From: JAJFHI01 sp050633705
GTDB taxonomy: Bacteria; Pseudomonadota; Alphaproteobacteria; Rhizobiales; Hyphomicrobiaceae
DNA length: 64,000 bases
Direction: 5' to 3'
NCBI GenBank assembly: GCA_050633705.1
Contig: JBOEGZ010000003.1
Location: forward strand, 1-64,000
Positions 1 to 8,825 of this stretch are shown here, piece after piece. The notes below the pieces were generated by a model. That model searched no databases. It was not told the DNA's origin and saw nothing but the letters and a program-made list of their open reading frames with translations. A program made the position numbers and the translations under genes. Every line of letters starts with the position of its first letter. Position 1 is the first letter of the stretch.

Positions 1-90
1 TGGCGGAGAGAGGGGGATTCGAACCCCCGAGACGGTTCCCCGCCTACACGCTTTCCAAGCGTGCGCCTTCAGCCACTCGGCCACCTCTCC
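1..90 (-). tRNA. tRNA-Ser(GGA)
   Basis: Read on the minus strand the segment folds as a class II tRNA with a long variable arm. It has a seven-base acceptor stem (GGAGAGG pairing CCTCTCC), an anticodon loop CTTGGAAAG giving anticodon GGA, the T-arm GGTTCGAATCC and an encoded 3' CCA at bases 1-3. It decodes serine UCC/UCU codons. The 3' end coincides with the left edge of the window, so nothing can be said about what follows it. Confidence 0.97.
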
Positions 91-503
91 TAGGGCATTT
101 CCCGGAGCCAAATCAAGGATCTGCTCAACCCGGTCATGCGGGCGGCACTATACCCAGAAGTCGCCCCCGCGCAAGCAAACACCTCAACAAAAAGTTGCGA
201 CATTTCCTGATACCAGCCGTAGCGATGTTTCAAGCCAACAATCAAGCTATGGAAAAGCAATGAATGTGCACAATTGGACGTGCAAACTCATAAAATTTCC
301 CCGTTCCAAGCTCAAGACTTGCACTTACTAGCTCGCCGCTGTAGCCCGAAACAGTTAGAATGTGAGGCAATGAGTTGAGATCTGGCTCTCACTTAATGAA
401 TGTGGCCAGTTTTCACTGTAAAAAGCATGCCCTCACCCGTCAAACTTTCTAAAGAAAGCTGGTATTAGAACGTCTCATACAATTCTCACGGAATCCGGTT
501 TTT
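91..503. other. Intergenic, no gene recognised
   Basis: About 410 bases between the tRNA-Ser 5' end and the first protein gene. Short open frames exist but none has a convincing start, composition or similarity. The promoter of the tRNA must lie near 91-160, but no clear -35/-10 pair was recognised. Confidence 0.5.
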
Positions 504-821
504 ATGCTCATCGCACTTCGTTTCATAGCCAACGTCTTCTTCTTGATTGCTGCTATCGCTTTGGTTGCCGATATCACACCCGCCTTGCAAGGCGTTGGAA
601 GCTTCAAATTGACATCGTTTGTTACGCACTGGGCAGAGTTGTCTCCCAAATCTTTTACGGCGACAAAAAAGAGTATGATCGAACTCGATGGCGGGTTCAT
701 CTGGAATATTGGCATTAAAAACATCATCGCAATTCCAAGCGCGATTTTGTTTGCAATTCTTGGCGGCCTATTTGGTTATCTCGGCCGCAGACGCAAACGT
801 ACCAATATTTTCATCAACTGA
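504..821 (+). CDS. Small two-helix membrane protein, unknown function
   Basis: The 105-residue product has a hydrophobic helix at about residues 3-27, a polar central stretch of roughly 40 residues, and a second helix at about 74-93. It ends in a very basic tail with the run RRRKR. By the positive-inside rule the tail should be cytoplasmic and the central part periplasmic. Several alphaproteobacteria carry proteins of this shape, but I do not recognise a named family. The ATG at 504 is preceded by only a weak purine stretch (GGA about 11 bases upstream). It is convergent with the next gene. Confidence 0.6.
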   Translation: MLIALRFIANVFFLIAAIALVADITPALQGVGSFKLTSFVTHWAELSPKSFTATKKSMIELDGGFIWNIGIKNIIAIPSAILFAILGGLFGYLGRRRKRTNIFIN

Positions 822-854
822 TAAAACGGCCCAGCCAAACGATACAGGGTCAGC

Positions 855-1670
855 TCATTGACTGACCCCCATGAGATCCAAGAAAATGCCGATGCCGATT
901 AATGCAGCCAGGCCAACGATCAACGCTGTTACCACAACATAGTGCTGTCGGGTCATCCGCTCTAAATTAAAATCCTCAATCATCAGTCCCTGATCGCCCT
1001 TCGACGTCAGTCCCAACACACGCGTTGGAAAATTATGGTGCCGACAACCGCAGTCTGCAACCTCCACCGAGGCGCGATCGGCGATTTGTCCGGCGATTTC
1101 GGGAAATGGTAACGAGGGATCAACATTCGCCTCGCTCACGAACCCAAGAATAATTTCCGTACCATCCTTTTTGGCGACCCGTGCACCCTTCAAGACAATC
1201 GGTGCCAACGCTCCCCCATAAAGTTCCCGAAAGGTCTCAACGCGTTCAACATCACGATATGCAAGATCGTGTGTGGCATACTTGAACAATGGCGTCGGTC
1301 TATTGCCAGATGGCAGCGTGAGTTTTACACTATCGTCTTTAAAGACCACCCGTGTGCGCACAGAAAACAACAGCTCCGTCAATATAAAGAACATAATAAC
1401 AAAGAAACACGCCGCGATAACCAATAGGCCAAGCACACCGCCCCACGCACCGTGCGCTATGCGGGCGTAAAGCATTGGGCCGAGACTTGCAAAGAACGGC
1501 AACAACAACAAAAACAAAGCTGAGAAAATTAACCGCCGCCCACGACCCACTTCATAAACGGTGCGTTTCGGTTTGGCCTCGTCCTGCGTGCTCGGAGCCT
1601 TATCGTTCAACAACTTTTGCAACACCGAAACTGGCGCAACATGCTCCTCAACCCCATCCTGTACGGTCAT
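855..1670 (-). CDS. Conserved membrane protein, unknown function
   Basis: The 271-residue protein starts with a polar, Lys/Glu-rich cytoplasmic segment (about 1-45). Two or three hydrophobic segments follow at about 47-105, then a soluble domain of about 110 residues rich in beta-type sequence (about 110-225). A final transmembrane helix lies at about 245-265. The soluble part contains a CGCRHHNFP stretch that could bind metal, which is only a guess. No family name is recognised. It stands alone, divergent from msrA across about 300 bases. Confidence 0.65.
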   Translation of the reverse strand: MTVQDGVEEHVAPVSVLQKLLNDKAPSTQDEAKPKRTVYEVGRGRRLIFSALFLLLLPFFASLGPMLYARIAHGAWGGVLGLLVIAACFFVIMFFILTELLFSVRTRVVFKDDSVKLTLPSGNRPTPLFKYATHDLAYRDVERVETFRELYGGALAPIVLKGARVAKKDGTEIILGFVSEANVDPSLPFPEIAGQIADRASVEVADCGCRHHNFPTRVLGLTSKGDQGLMIEDFNLERMTRQHYVVVTALIVGLAALIGIGIFLDLMGVSQ

Positions 1671-1978
1671 CAGAAATTACTCCACATTTACAAGCAGTCC
1701 GTCCATAAGGCCCGCCCCATTTAGGCTCGCAATATTGTTATCCTGGGCAGTCTTACTCTGAGGCAATTTCGTACTATATCACCATAAGAAACACGATAAA
1801 TCTCGATACCTGAAGTTTTTTCCTGGAGTTCTTAGGCACTTGGCAGCTCTCGATTGCTTTTTACGCCACAAACGTGTTCCGCTGTGAGGCAATATTCAGG
1901 TAAATAACTATTCAGTTCGTGCACCAATAGCCGGTAGCTGCCCCAGCCCAGGCCGCAAGAAAACGAAGGCAATGCAAA
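1671..1978. other. Divergent intergenic region before msrA
   Basis: About 308 bases between two divergently transcribed genes. It should hold promoters for both, but no operator, hairpin or small gene stands out by eye. Confidence 0.5.
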
Positions 1979-2641
1979 ATGCTATTTCAAAGTAAAAAGA
2001 CAAAACTCCCCACGCCAGAAAATGCACTGCCAGGGCGCGGCGAACCCATTGCTACATCAACTTCTCACTTTGTACTTTCGGCCTCATTGAAAGGGCCATA
2101 CCCCCAAAACAGCCAGCAAGCCCTCTTTGGCATGGGGTGCTTTTGGGGTGCGGAACGAAAATTTTGGTCGCTCGGCGAAGGAATTATCACAACAGCTGTT
2201 GGATATGCCGGAGGCTACACGCCGAACCCAACATATAAAGAAGTGTGCACCGGGCGCACCGGACATAATGAAGTTGTTCTGGTTGTGTACGACCCAACGA
2301 AGATTACTTACGAGGTCTTGCTGCAAACGTTCTGGGAAAACCATGACCCGACGCAAGGCATGCGCCAAGGCAATGATGTAGGATCTCAGTATCGCTCTGG
2401 ACTCTATTGGACAAACGAAGATCAAAAGACCGCAGCACTGGCGTCACGAACAGCTTATCAGAACGCGCTTGAAAAAGCGGGCAGAGGAACAATTACAACT
2501 GAGATTGTTGCAGCACCTGAATTTTATTTCGCAGAAGCAGACCACCAACAATATCTTGCAAAAGTTCCACATGGATATTGTGGCCTAGGCGGGACTGGCG
2601 TGAGCTGTTCAATTGGAACGAGCATCAAGGCGGCGGAATAA
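1979..2641 (+). CDS. msrA: Peptide-methionine (S)-S-oxide reductase MsrA
   Basis: Repairs oxidised proteins and free methionine by reducing methionine-S-sulfoxide. The MsrA signature GCFWGAE is present with the nucleophilic cysteine at about residue 54. The family motifs GYAGG, NPTYKEVCTGRTGH and the Asp/His-rich QYRSGLYW segment follow in order. A C-terminal GYCGLGGTGVSCS region supplies candidate resolving cysteines, so the enzyme is probably recycled by thioredoxin. At 220 residues it is the long form with an N-terminal extension, as in Escherichia coli. No export signal is seen, so it should be cytoplasmic. It is convergent with mepA, only 14 bases away. Confidence 0.95.
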   Translation: MLFQSKKTKLPTPENALPGRGEPIATSTSHFVLSASLKGPYPQNSQQALFGMGCFWGAERKFWSLGEGIITTAVGYAGGYTPNPTYKEVCTGRTGHNEVVLVVYDPTKITYEVLLQTFWENHDPTQGMRQGNDVGSQYRSGLYWTNEDQKTAALASRTAYQNALEKAGRGTITTEIVAAPEFYFAEADHQQYLAKVPHGYCGLGGTGVSCSIGTSIKAAE

Positions 2642-2655
2642 GAAAACTCAAGCCC

Positions 2656-3813
2656 CTAATTCAATTTTGTCTTCCGCAATTCTTTAAGCGGGTTGGTTGG
2701 CAACAATTCCAACTTATCGTTGGCCGCTTCGAGAACATATTGACATTGCTTTGGCAGCCCAGCCATCGTGATCGGCGGCTTAGGTTTACGCTTTTTCTTC
2801 GGAACCTTTTTCTTCGCCTTTTTCTTTTCAGACTTCGGGCGCTCTAACCAAGCTTTGGTATTGGCATACCACTTCTCGGCAGCAGCACAACTCGTACCCG
2901 TCGGAGCCTTTTGATCACGACAGCCTTTGCTCCCTGGAGGACACTTGATGCGAATGTGCATGTGATAGTGGTGCCCCTTCCAGCCTTGAATTTTTCGCAG
3001 CCAAGGCTTGTCTTTGTCGCCGCCCACAGCCCGACACAGAGCCACCTTAATTGCAGGATTGACACCAATGCGCGCCACTTCGGAATAAGAAGCAGCACGT
3101 CGGATCAGGGCAACTTGAAAGTCGGTAAAGGCTTTCGGGTTCACATCCAACCAATTCTTAGCCATCATAGAAATGGGCTGGAACGTCTCACGTTTTTTTC
3201 GCGACATGAGTTTTTTGGGCGGAGTGCGAAGCCAAACATCAGCATCAAGGCCGACTTGATGCGAGGCATGCCCCGTGAGCATCGGCCCCCCCCGCGGCTG
3301 GGCAATGTCACCGACAAGTAGTCCCGGAAATTCTCCAGCCTCTTTCGCCTCAGTCGCAAGCCGCATGATAAGGTCAATCAATACCGGATGACCCCAATTG
3401 CGATTGCGGCTGAGACGCATTGCTTGCCAAGCTGGCCCCGTTTCTGGAAGTTGTTTGGCCCCGGCTAGGCAACCACGTGAATAATAGCCAATTGCCTGCG
3501 GTGCCAGAGCCGCCGCTTGCCGCTTTTTGCCAAAAAGAGATTTCGCAGCAGGAAGCGGTTTGGGCTTGGATTTGGGTTTCTTTGCCTCCGCTTCTAGCTC
3601 TTCCAATTTTGCTTTAATTGGGTCGTCAGGTTTGGCTTTCGTTGCCGGAGCAGTCGTCTTCTTTGCGCCCGCTGTACCAGTAGATCGTGCCGTGTTGTCT
3701 CCCTCAGAAGATTTTTTGGCTTCAGCCATTGCGCTATGTCCGACAAAAGCGGACGACACAATGCCAGAAAAACCAAATAACCCTATGAAAATAAAGAGAG
3801 ATAGGCGGCGCAT
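2656..3813 (-). CDS. mepA: Penicillin-insensitive murein endopeptidase MepA (peptidase family M74)
   Basis: A periplasmic zinc peptidase that cuts peptide cross-links in peptidoglycan. The characteristic M74 segments are visible: GDIAQPRGGPMLTGHASH followed by QVGLDADVW (metal-binding His and Asp), and GHHYHMHIRI near the C-terminus. The start at 3813 is chosen because it has a strong GGAGG seven bases upstream and opens directly into a signal peptide (MRRLSLFIFIGLFGFSG). The frame stays open ten codons further upstream. Between signal peptide and catalytic domain lies a linker rich in Lys, Ala and Pro, and the C-terminal region has another Lys-rich run (KKAKKKVPKKKRKPK). This makes the protein longer than the E. 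coli enzyme (about 385 versus 274 residues). Confidence 0.92.
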   Translation of the reverse strand: MRRLSLFIFIGLFGFSGIVSSAFVGHSAMAEAKKSSEGDNTARSTGTAGAKKTTAPATKAKPDDPIKAKLEELEAEAKKPKSKPKPLPAAKSLFGKKRQAAALAPQAIGYYSRGCLAGAKQLPETGPAWQAMRLSRNRNWGHPVLIDLIMRLATEAKEAGEFPGLLVGDIAQPRGGPMLTGHASHQVGLDADVWLRTPPKKLMSRKKRETFQPISMMAKNWLDVNPKAFTDFQVALIRRAASYSEVARIGVNPAIKVALCRAVGGDKDKPWLRKIQGWKGHHYHMHIRIKCPPGSKGCRDQKAPTGTSCAAAEKWYANTKAWLERPKSEKKKAKKKVPKKKRKPKPPITMAGLPKQCQYVLEAANDKLELLPTNPLKELRKTKLN

Positions 3814-4017
3814 GAACGACCTCCAGTTCCTCGTTAGCCACACGTCAGCGGATTCTAACCTCGGTTACGTCAAAAATGCGACGTGGCGCAATGGCCCACA
3901 AGAAGCAATGCTATCGTCGAGGCCTGCAAAATAAGCCCTGCAACCAAAACCCTACGTAAAGTTATACGAGATCAACGGCTGAACATAAAAACTCTACCAA
4001 ACCGCAGCATCACTCTC

Positions 4018-4695
4018 ATGACACTAAAATTTTTGACCAATGCACCACAAGGAGTGGCGAAAGCCCATCTTATCATGGCCCACGGCGCTGGTGCACCGAT
4101 GGATTCAGAATTTCTCAATTCGTTTGTTGGCGAACTCACAATGCGCAACATCGCTGTCTCACGTTTTGAATTTGCATATATGGCTGATCGCCGAAAGCCC
4201 GATGGTAAAAAAAAGCCGCCGCCGCGTGTCGATAAACTGACGATCGAATTCAATCAAGCAATCGAACAAATAAGGAGCAATCAACCTAAATCTGTTGCAT
4301 TGCTGATTGGTGGAAAATCGATGGGCGGACGTGTTGCCTCAATGATTGCTGATCACCAATTTTCCCGTGGGACGGTTTGTGGCCTCGTTTGCCTCGGTTA
4401 CCCTTTTCACCCAGCCAACAAGCCTGACAATCTAAGAACAAAACACTTGCAACACTTGAAATGCCCAACACTTATCGTACAGGGAGATCGTGACAAACTA
4501 GGAAACGAGAGCGATGTCACAAACTATCAATTGTCACACGAAATTTCGTTAGCCTGGCTTCCCGATGGAGATCATGACTTCAAACCTCGAAAGAGTTCCG
4601 GCGTCACGCATGACAGCAATATTAGAGCTGGCGCAGATGCAGTCTCTACATTCGTCAAGCAGCTAAAAAGTAAGATCCAAGGCAACTCTGGTTAG
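4018..4695 (+). CDS. Alpha/beta hydrolase of the KANL3/Tex30-like family
   Basis: The 225-residue protein shows the order expected of this small hydrolase family. There is an AHGAGAPMDS oxyanion-loop motif near the N-terminus, a nucleophile elbow GGKSMGGR, a VQGDRD strand carrying the acidic residue, and a late DGDHDF that supplies the catalytic histidine. The physiological substrate is unknown. The frame extends upstream to 3883, but the product begins to look like the family only at the ATG at 4018, so I prefer that start; no good ribosome-binding site separates the two. It is convergent with the hybrid kinase gene. Confidence 0.82.
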   Translation: MTLKFLTNAPQGVAKAHLIMAHGAGAPMDSEFLNSFVGELTMRNIAVSRFEFAYMADRRKPDGKKKPPPRVDKLTIEFNQAIEQIRSNQPKSVALLIGGKSMGGRVASMIADHQFSRGTVCGLVCLGYPFHPANKPDNLRTKHLQHLKCPTLIVQGDRDKLGNESDVTNYQLSHEISLAWLPDGDHDFKPRKSSGVTHDSNIRAGADAVSTFVKQLKSKIQGNSG

Positions 4696-4736
4696 AAAGC
4701 AATTCAAACAGTACTTTTGCGCCTGATGCGATCGGG

Positions 4737-7364
4737 TTAATCTGCTATTGTACCATCACTCAAGACTTCTCTTAGCTCGTCTTTCAGAGTATCAGACACA
4801 GCTTGGTAAGCACCCTTGATTTTGCTCACAATTGGTCCTGCGTCTTTCAAATTCCCCGCTTTCGCAAAGGTTTCCACTTCAAGGCACAGGCGAGACAATT
4901 CCGCTGCTGCAACATTGGCACTGCTCGACTTTAAACTGTGCGATGCCAATTTCACAGCATTTGCATCTCCATCCCTCATTGCAAATTCCAAACTCTCAAC
5001 CAACTTCGGAGAATGCTTGAGATAGGTTCGAACAATCCGCCCGACAAAGTCGGCGCGTTTCTGCTTCAATTTATCGAGCGCAACCGGATCAAGAGGATTT
5101 TGATTGATATTTTCACTATCGCTTTTCTCAAGCCATTTGGTCACAACGCGTGTCATGTCCTCCTCCGAAAACGGCTTGCTGATGTAGCTATCCATTCCCG
5201 CATCAAGGCAATCTTGCTTGTCTTGATCAAACGCATTCGCCGTCAAAGCCACAATTGGCGTTCGTTGTCCTTTGCGTTCCTGCTCAATTTCACGTATGCG
5301 ACGCGTCGCGGTGAAACCATCCATTTCTGGCATCTGACAATCCATAAAGATCAGATCAAAATTCCAGCCTTTGAAGGCTTCGACAGCTTCAATACCATTA
5401 CGAGCAACGGCGACTGTACAGCCAAATCCAGTGAGGTACTCACGTGCAACTTCTTCATTAACTGGATTATCTTCAACAATCAAAACATGACCAGAGAAAT
5501 TGCCCAAGCCATTATCACCGCTTACTAAGCTCGGGCGGTCCAGATCCGTGTCACCCGCCAATGCTCGCACAACAGCGCCATGCAAATCTTTCCGACGAAG
5601 TGGCTTGCTGAGAAGCTCTGAAACACCGAGGCCGCGAACCTCGCGTGAATCGCCTTTCCAACTGAGCGACGTCACCATCACCATTTTCAGGTCCGCAAGG
5701 ATTTTGTCCTGAGAAATTTCTTGAGCCAACTCAACACCATTTTTCCCTGGCATCAAAACGTCGAGAATAGCAACGTCATACGGCGCGCCATCAGCATGTG
5801 CCTGGCGCAACGCCGCCATAGCCTCATTCGGACACAAGAAACAGTCAACATCACAGCCGCCATCTTCGAGATAGGTTCGCATGATCTCGAGGTTGACTGC
5901 ACGGTCGTCGACAACTGCAATCCGTTTGCCAGAGATACATTTTTCATCATCGGTCTTTGGTCGACATTCACCGACCTTCAATGGCACTTGGAAGCTTACT
6001 TTTGTGCCAATACCTTCTTCACTTTCAATAGCAAATTTGCCATCCATCAATGCAATGAGATGTCTCGCGATCGAAAGCCCGAGACCGGTTCCGCCAAAGC
6101 GGCGACTAATCGAAGAATCTGCCTGCGCGAATGGATCCATTATGCGCGAAACAATGTCCTTAGAAATCCCGATTCCTGTGTCACTCACAGTCATTGTGAC
6201 ATTGCACGTTCCATTGGGAAGAACTTCAGATGAAGTGACACGCAGTGCAACTTCACCTCTTTCTGGAGTGAACTTTATCGCATTGCCCAGCAGGTTTATG
6301 ATAATTTGACGCAACCGCCCCATATCAGCAATGACAATTTCTGATACGTTGCTATCAACAAATAACGTCAAATCAACTTTCTTGCGTTCTGCTTCTTCGA
6401 CAAACAGTTCAATTGCCGTTTCGCAGTTATAACGTAGGTCAAAACTTGTCTCATCAAGCTCAAGCTTGCCGGCTTCGATTCGAGACAAATCCAAAATATC
6501 GTTGATGATTGTCAAAAGCGTTTTTGCTGATTGATTGACTGTCTGCACCAAACGTTTCTGCCGATGCGACAGGGCGGTGCGCATAAGCAAGTCCGTCATG
6601 CCAAACACGCCATTCATTGGCGTGCGAATCTCATGGCTCATATTCGCAAGGAATAGCGACTTCGCTTTGTTGGCCTCCTGCTCGGCTGTGACCGCACTGC
6701 GTAACTTTGCAACAAGCTCCTTATTGCGATATCGCAGCTGATGAGTTTGTACCCAGGACGCATTGTATCGTCTGGAACTCGACAGCATAACCGCATAATA
6801 CAAAAACGTCATTGTGCCCATGCTAATCTGCAAGTTATCGCCCGACAAAACCAACAGCAGAATGTAAGGGAGCAGCGAAAACGAGAGATAAATCGTGTAA
6901 CTGCGCAGATGCATTGACAAGGTTGCAGCGGCCCCTGAAGCCATTCCCGCCAGGACAAATCCAGCGAGCAGGCGCGGGATGAGATCATCGTTGTCAATCA
7001 ATAGAAGAACAATACTGCCCCAAAGCAAACCTGATACGACGACGCCACACCCAAAGATGCCCTGCCATCTCTTGTGGTTCTCTTCATTGGCTAGAGCGCG
7101 TTTAAAACGCACAACCATAGTTGCCCGTAAGACGGTTAGAACAACATGAGCCAGAAACCAAAGGAGGATCATCCTTTGGTCGAGGATATTCAGAGTAATA
7201 AACGAAAAGATCGAAGCATTAACGAATGAAGCAACGATACCAACTGGAAGATTGTCGAAAAGGAAATACGTTCGATCAAGATCAATTCGAGATTCCATAT
7301 TCGATACTCGATTGTCATCTTCGACCAGTTCCGACGCGTCGGCATGCACCGTCGTTTTTTCCAT
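4737..7364 (-). CDS. Membrane hybrid sensor histidine kinase (HisKA-HATPase-REC-REC-HPt)
   Basis: An 875-residue phosphorelay kinase. Five or six hydrophobic helices occupy about residues 35-200 without a large periplasmic loop, so the stimulus is probably sensed in or at the membrane. The HisKA H-box MSHEIRTPMNG places the phosphorylated histidine at residue 244, followed by a complete HATPase domain (N-box near 358-363, G-boxes VSDTGIGI and GGTGLGLSI). Two receiver domains follow at about 478-602 (Asp535) and 625-745 (Asp675), and a C-terminal HPt domain has His809 in the motif HSLKSSSAN. The layout recalls BarA/ArcB but with two receivers. It lies 80 bases downstream of a response-regulator-like gene on the same strand, probably as an operon. 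Output target unknown. Confidence 0.9.
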   Translation of the reverse strand: MEKTTVHADASELVEDDNRVSNMESRIDLDRTYFLFDNLPVGIVASFVNASIFSFITLNILDQRMILLWFLAHVVLTVLRATMVVRFKRALANEENHKRWQGIFGCGVVVSGLLWGSIVLLLIDNDDLIPRLLAGFVLAGMASGAAATLSMHLRSYTIYLSFSLLPYILLLVLSGDNLQISMGTMTFLYYAVMLSSSRRYNASWVQTHQLRYRNKELVAKLRSAVTAEQEANKAKSLFLANMSHEIRTPMNGVFGMTDLLMRTALSHRQKRLVQTVNQSAKTLLTIINDILDLSRIEAGKLELDETSFDLRYNCETAIELFVEEAERKKVDLTLFVDSNVSEIVIADMGRLRQIIINLLGNAIKFTPERGEVALRVTSSEVLPNGTCNVTMTVSDTGIGISKDIVSRIMDPFAQADSSISRRFGGTGLGLSIARHLIALMDGKFAIESEEGIGTKVSFQVPLKVGECRPKTDDEKCISGKRIAVVDDRAVNLEIMRTYLEDGGCDVDCFLCPNEAMAALRQAHADGAPYDVAILDVLMPGKNGVELAQEISQDKILADLKMVMVTSLSWKGDSREVRGLGVSELLSKPLRRKDLHGAVVRALAGDTDLDRPSLVSGDNGLGNFSGHVLIVEDNPVNEEVAREYLTGFGCTVAVARNGIEAVEAFKGWNFDLIFMDCQMPEMDGFTATRRIREIEQERKGQRTPIVALTANAFDQDKQDCLDAGMDSYISKPFSEEDMTRVVTKWLEKSDSENINQNPLDPVALDKLKQKRADFVGRIVRTYLKHSPKLVESLEFAMRDGDANAVKLASHSLKSSSANVAAAELSRLCLEVETFAKAGNLKDAGPIVSKIKGAYQAVSDTLKDELREVLSDGTIAD

Positions 7365-7444
7365 CGTTTTTACGCCCCAACTCCAGCTCGCACTTACGTT
7401 TAAAACCGAATTTGATTATTCAATCGCCACCGAAAACCGTCTTG

Positions 7445-8608
7445 TCACCCCGTCGCCAGTAGGGACATGCCCTCGGCACCGGCGTTAACCCACTCAACCT
7501 CATCATTGTGAATGCTCACTCGGTTCGACGGAAGAACAATCTCGGTTTGCTTGCCCTGCTCAACATTTTTGAATGTCAAAACTCCATTGTGGGCATCAAT
7601 AACAACCTTGCTAGACTGAAGCGCCAAAGGAACGGCCGCAACATTGTCGCTACCAGGCTGTTTGTTGAATTTTGCCGCGGCAACCGTGTCTTTGTCGTCC
7701 ACGATCAAACGAAAGCCATCTTCACGATCGCATTTGACTGAAATATTGATTGCTGTGCTTCGGGGTGAACTTGCGATTGCCGACTGCAAGACATTCCTTA
7801 TAGCCTGGCCCAGCAAGATACGGTCACATCGCAATTGAGCATCAACATCGACGATGTCAGAACATGAAACGTCAATATTTCGCCAGTGGGCTTCGCGATG
7901 GTCCCAATCAATATTCTCGGAGACAAACTCTTGAACCGAACAAGTTCCCTCATCAAGCTCCGGTGCCTGTGCACCCAGATCACTGCGATGGACGAGCTTT
8001 ACAATCGTGCTTTCAACGCGATCAACAGCTTGCGAAATTTCTTTCACACAGGATTGATAATAGTCAGACCCAAGTGGACCATCTGGTTCCAATTTTAAGA
8101 TCCGCACAAAGTTGGCCACAGTCTTTAAAGGCTTTTGCGCTTCCGCGACAAGTGTTTGAACAAATCGAGATTGAATTTCCTGCAAGGTCTTTTGGCTTTT
8201 AAGGGCCGCACGTAATTCTTTCGTTGCTCGCGAAGCTTTCAGAACAAAGTTGGCCTGGTGCACTAACAATGACCAATCGAATGGCTTAGCCAGAAAGGAC
8301 TCCGCACCAACTTCAAATGCCTTATTGATCGAATCCTCATTATCACAACCCGTCGCCATGATAACCGGAACATCAACCCCGTTCTCAAGGTGACGCATGC
8401 GCTCGATAACCTCAAACCCATTGAGGCCTGGCATCTCGTTATCGACAATTGCGAGATCAAACACCTCTCGTTCGATCAATGCCAGTGCTTCGTTACCATC
8501 CGCCGCGGTCACCACTGAAAACCCGCGCTCGTTAAGTGTCTCCTTGCCCAGGTCACTAAAGAACGGATCATCATCAACAAATAGAATTCGTGCCTTACTC
8601 ATCGACAT
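7445..8608 (-). CDS. Response regulator fused to a degenerate histidine-kinase-like module
   Basis: Residues 1-125 form a normal receiver domain (acidic pocket VDDDP, phospho-acceptor Asp56 in VDNEMPG, Lys108 in AKPF). The rest resembles a DHp-plus-ATPase kinase core that appears inactive. Where an H-box would read HE-x-R-T-P the protein has AEAQKP, so the histidine position is Ala155. The N-box region (AIRNVLQSAIASS) keeps only one Asn, and the expected D-x-G-x-G loop reads DDKDT. The start at 8608 has GGAA seven bases upstream; an alternative Met lies at 8602. It precedes the hybrid kinase gene and may act as its receiver partner or as a pseudokinase scaffold. Neither role can be shown from sequence. 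Confidence 0.82.
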   Translation of the reverse strand: MSMSKARILFVDDDPFFSDLGKETLNERGFSVVTAADGNEALALIEREVFDLAIVDNEMPGLNGFEVIERMRHLENGVDVPVIMATGCDNEDSINKAFEVGAESFLAKPFDWSLLVHQANFVLKASRATKELRAALKSQKTLQEIQSRFVQTLVAEAQKPLKTVANFVRILKLEPDGPLGSDYYQSCVKEISQAVDRVESTIVKLVHRSDLGAQAPELDEGTCSVQEFVSENIDWDHREAHWRNIDVSCSDIVDVDAQLRCDRILLGQAIRNVLQSAIASSPRSTAINISVKCDREDGFRLIVDDKDTVAAAKFNKQPGSDNVAAVPLALQSSKVVIDAHNGVLTFKNVEQGKQTEIVLPSNRVSIHNDEVEWVNAGAEGMSLLATG

Positions 8609-8825
8609 CGGTCGTTTCCACACACGCAAACAAGATAACGGTAGATAAAATTTTCACAGTTCCATTACTAAATCGATTACGCATAATATAACGTAAATAT
8701 GATCTCGCATTTGCTAGCCTATCACGTCCAAGTGATTGGCTCGCCTCAAACGACGCCAATCCATGATGATTGATTTAAGTGCTGTCGCGAACTGAAACAA
8801 AATGAGATGCCGCCGCCGCAAACTC

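Noticed and set aside
4938..6233. Long plus-strand open frames of 196 and 170 codons opposite the hybrid kinase gene
   Set aside because: They lie antisense to a strongly supported kinase with intact motifs and show no protein-like composition or domain.
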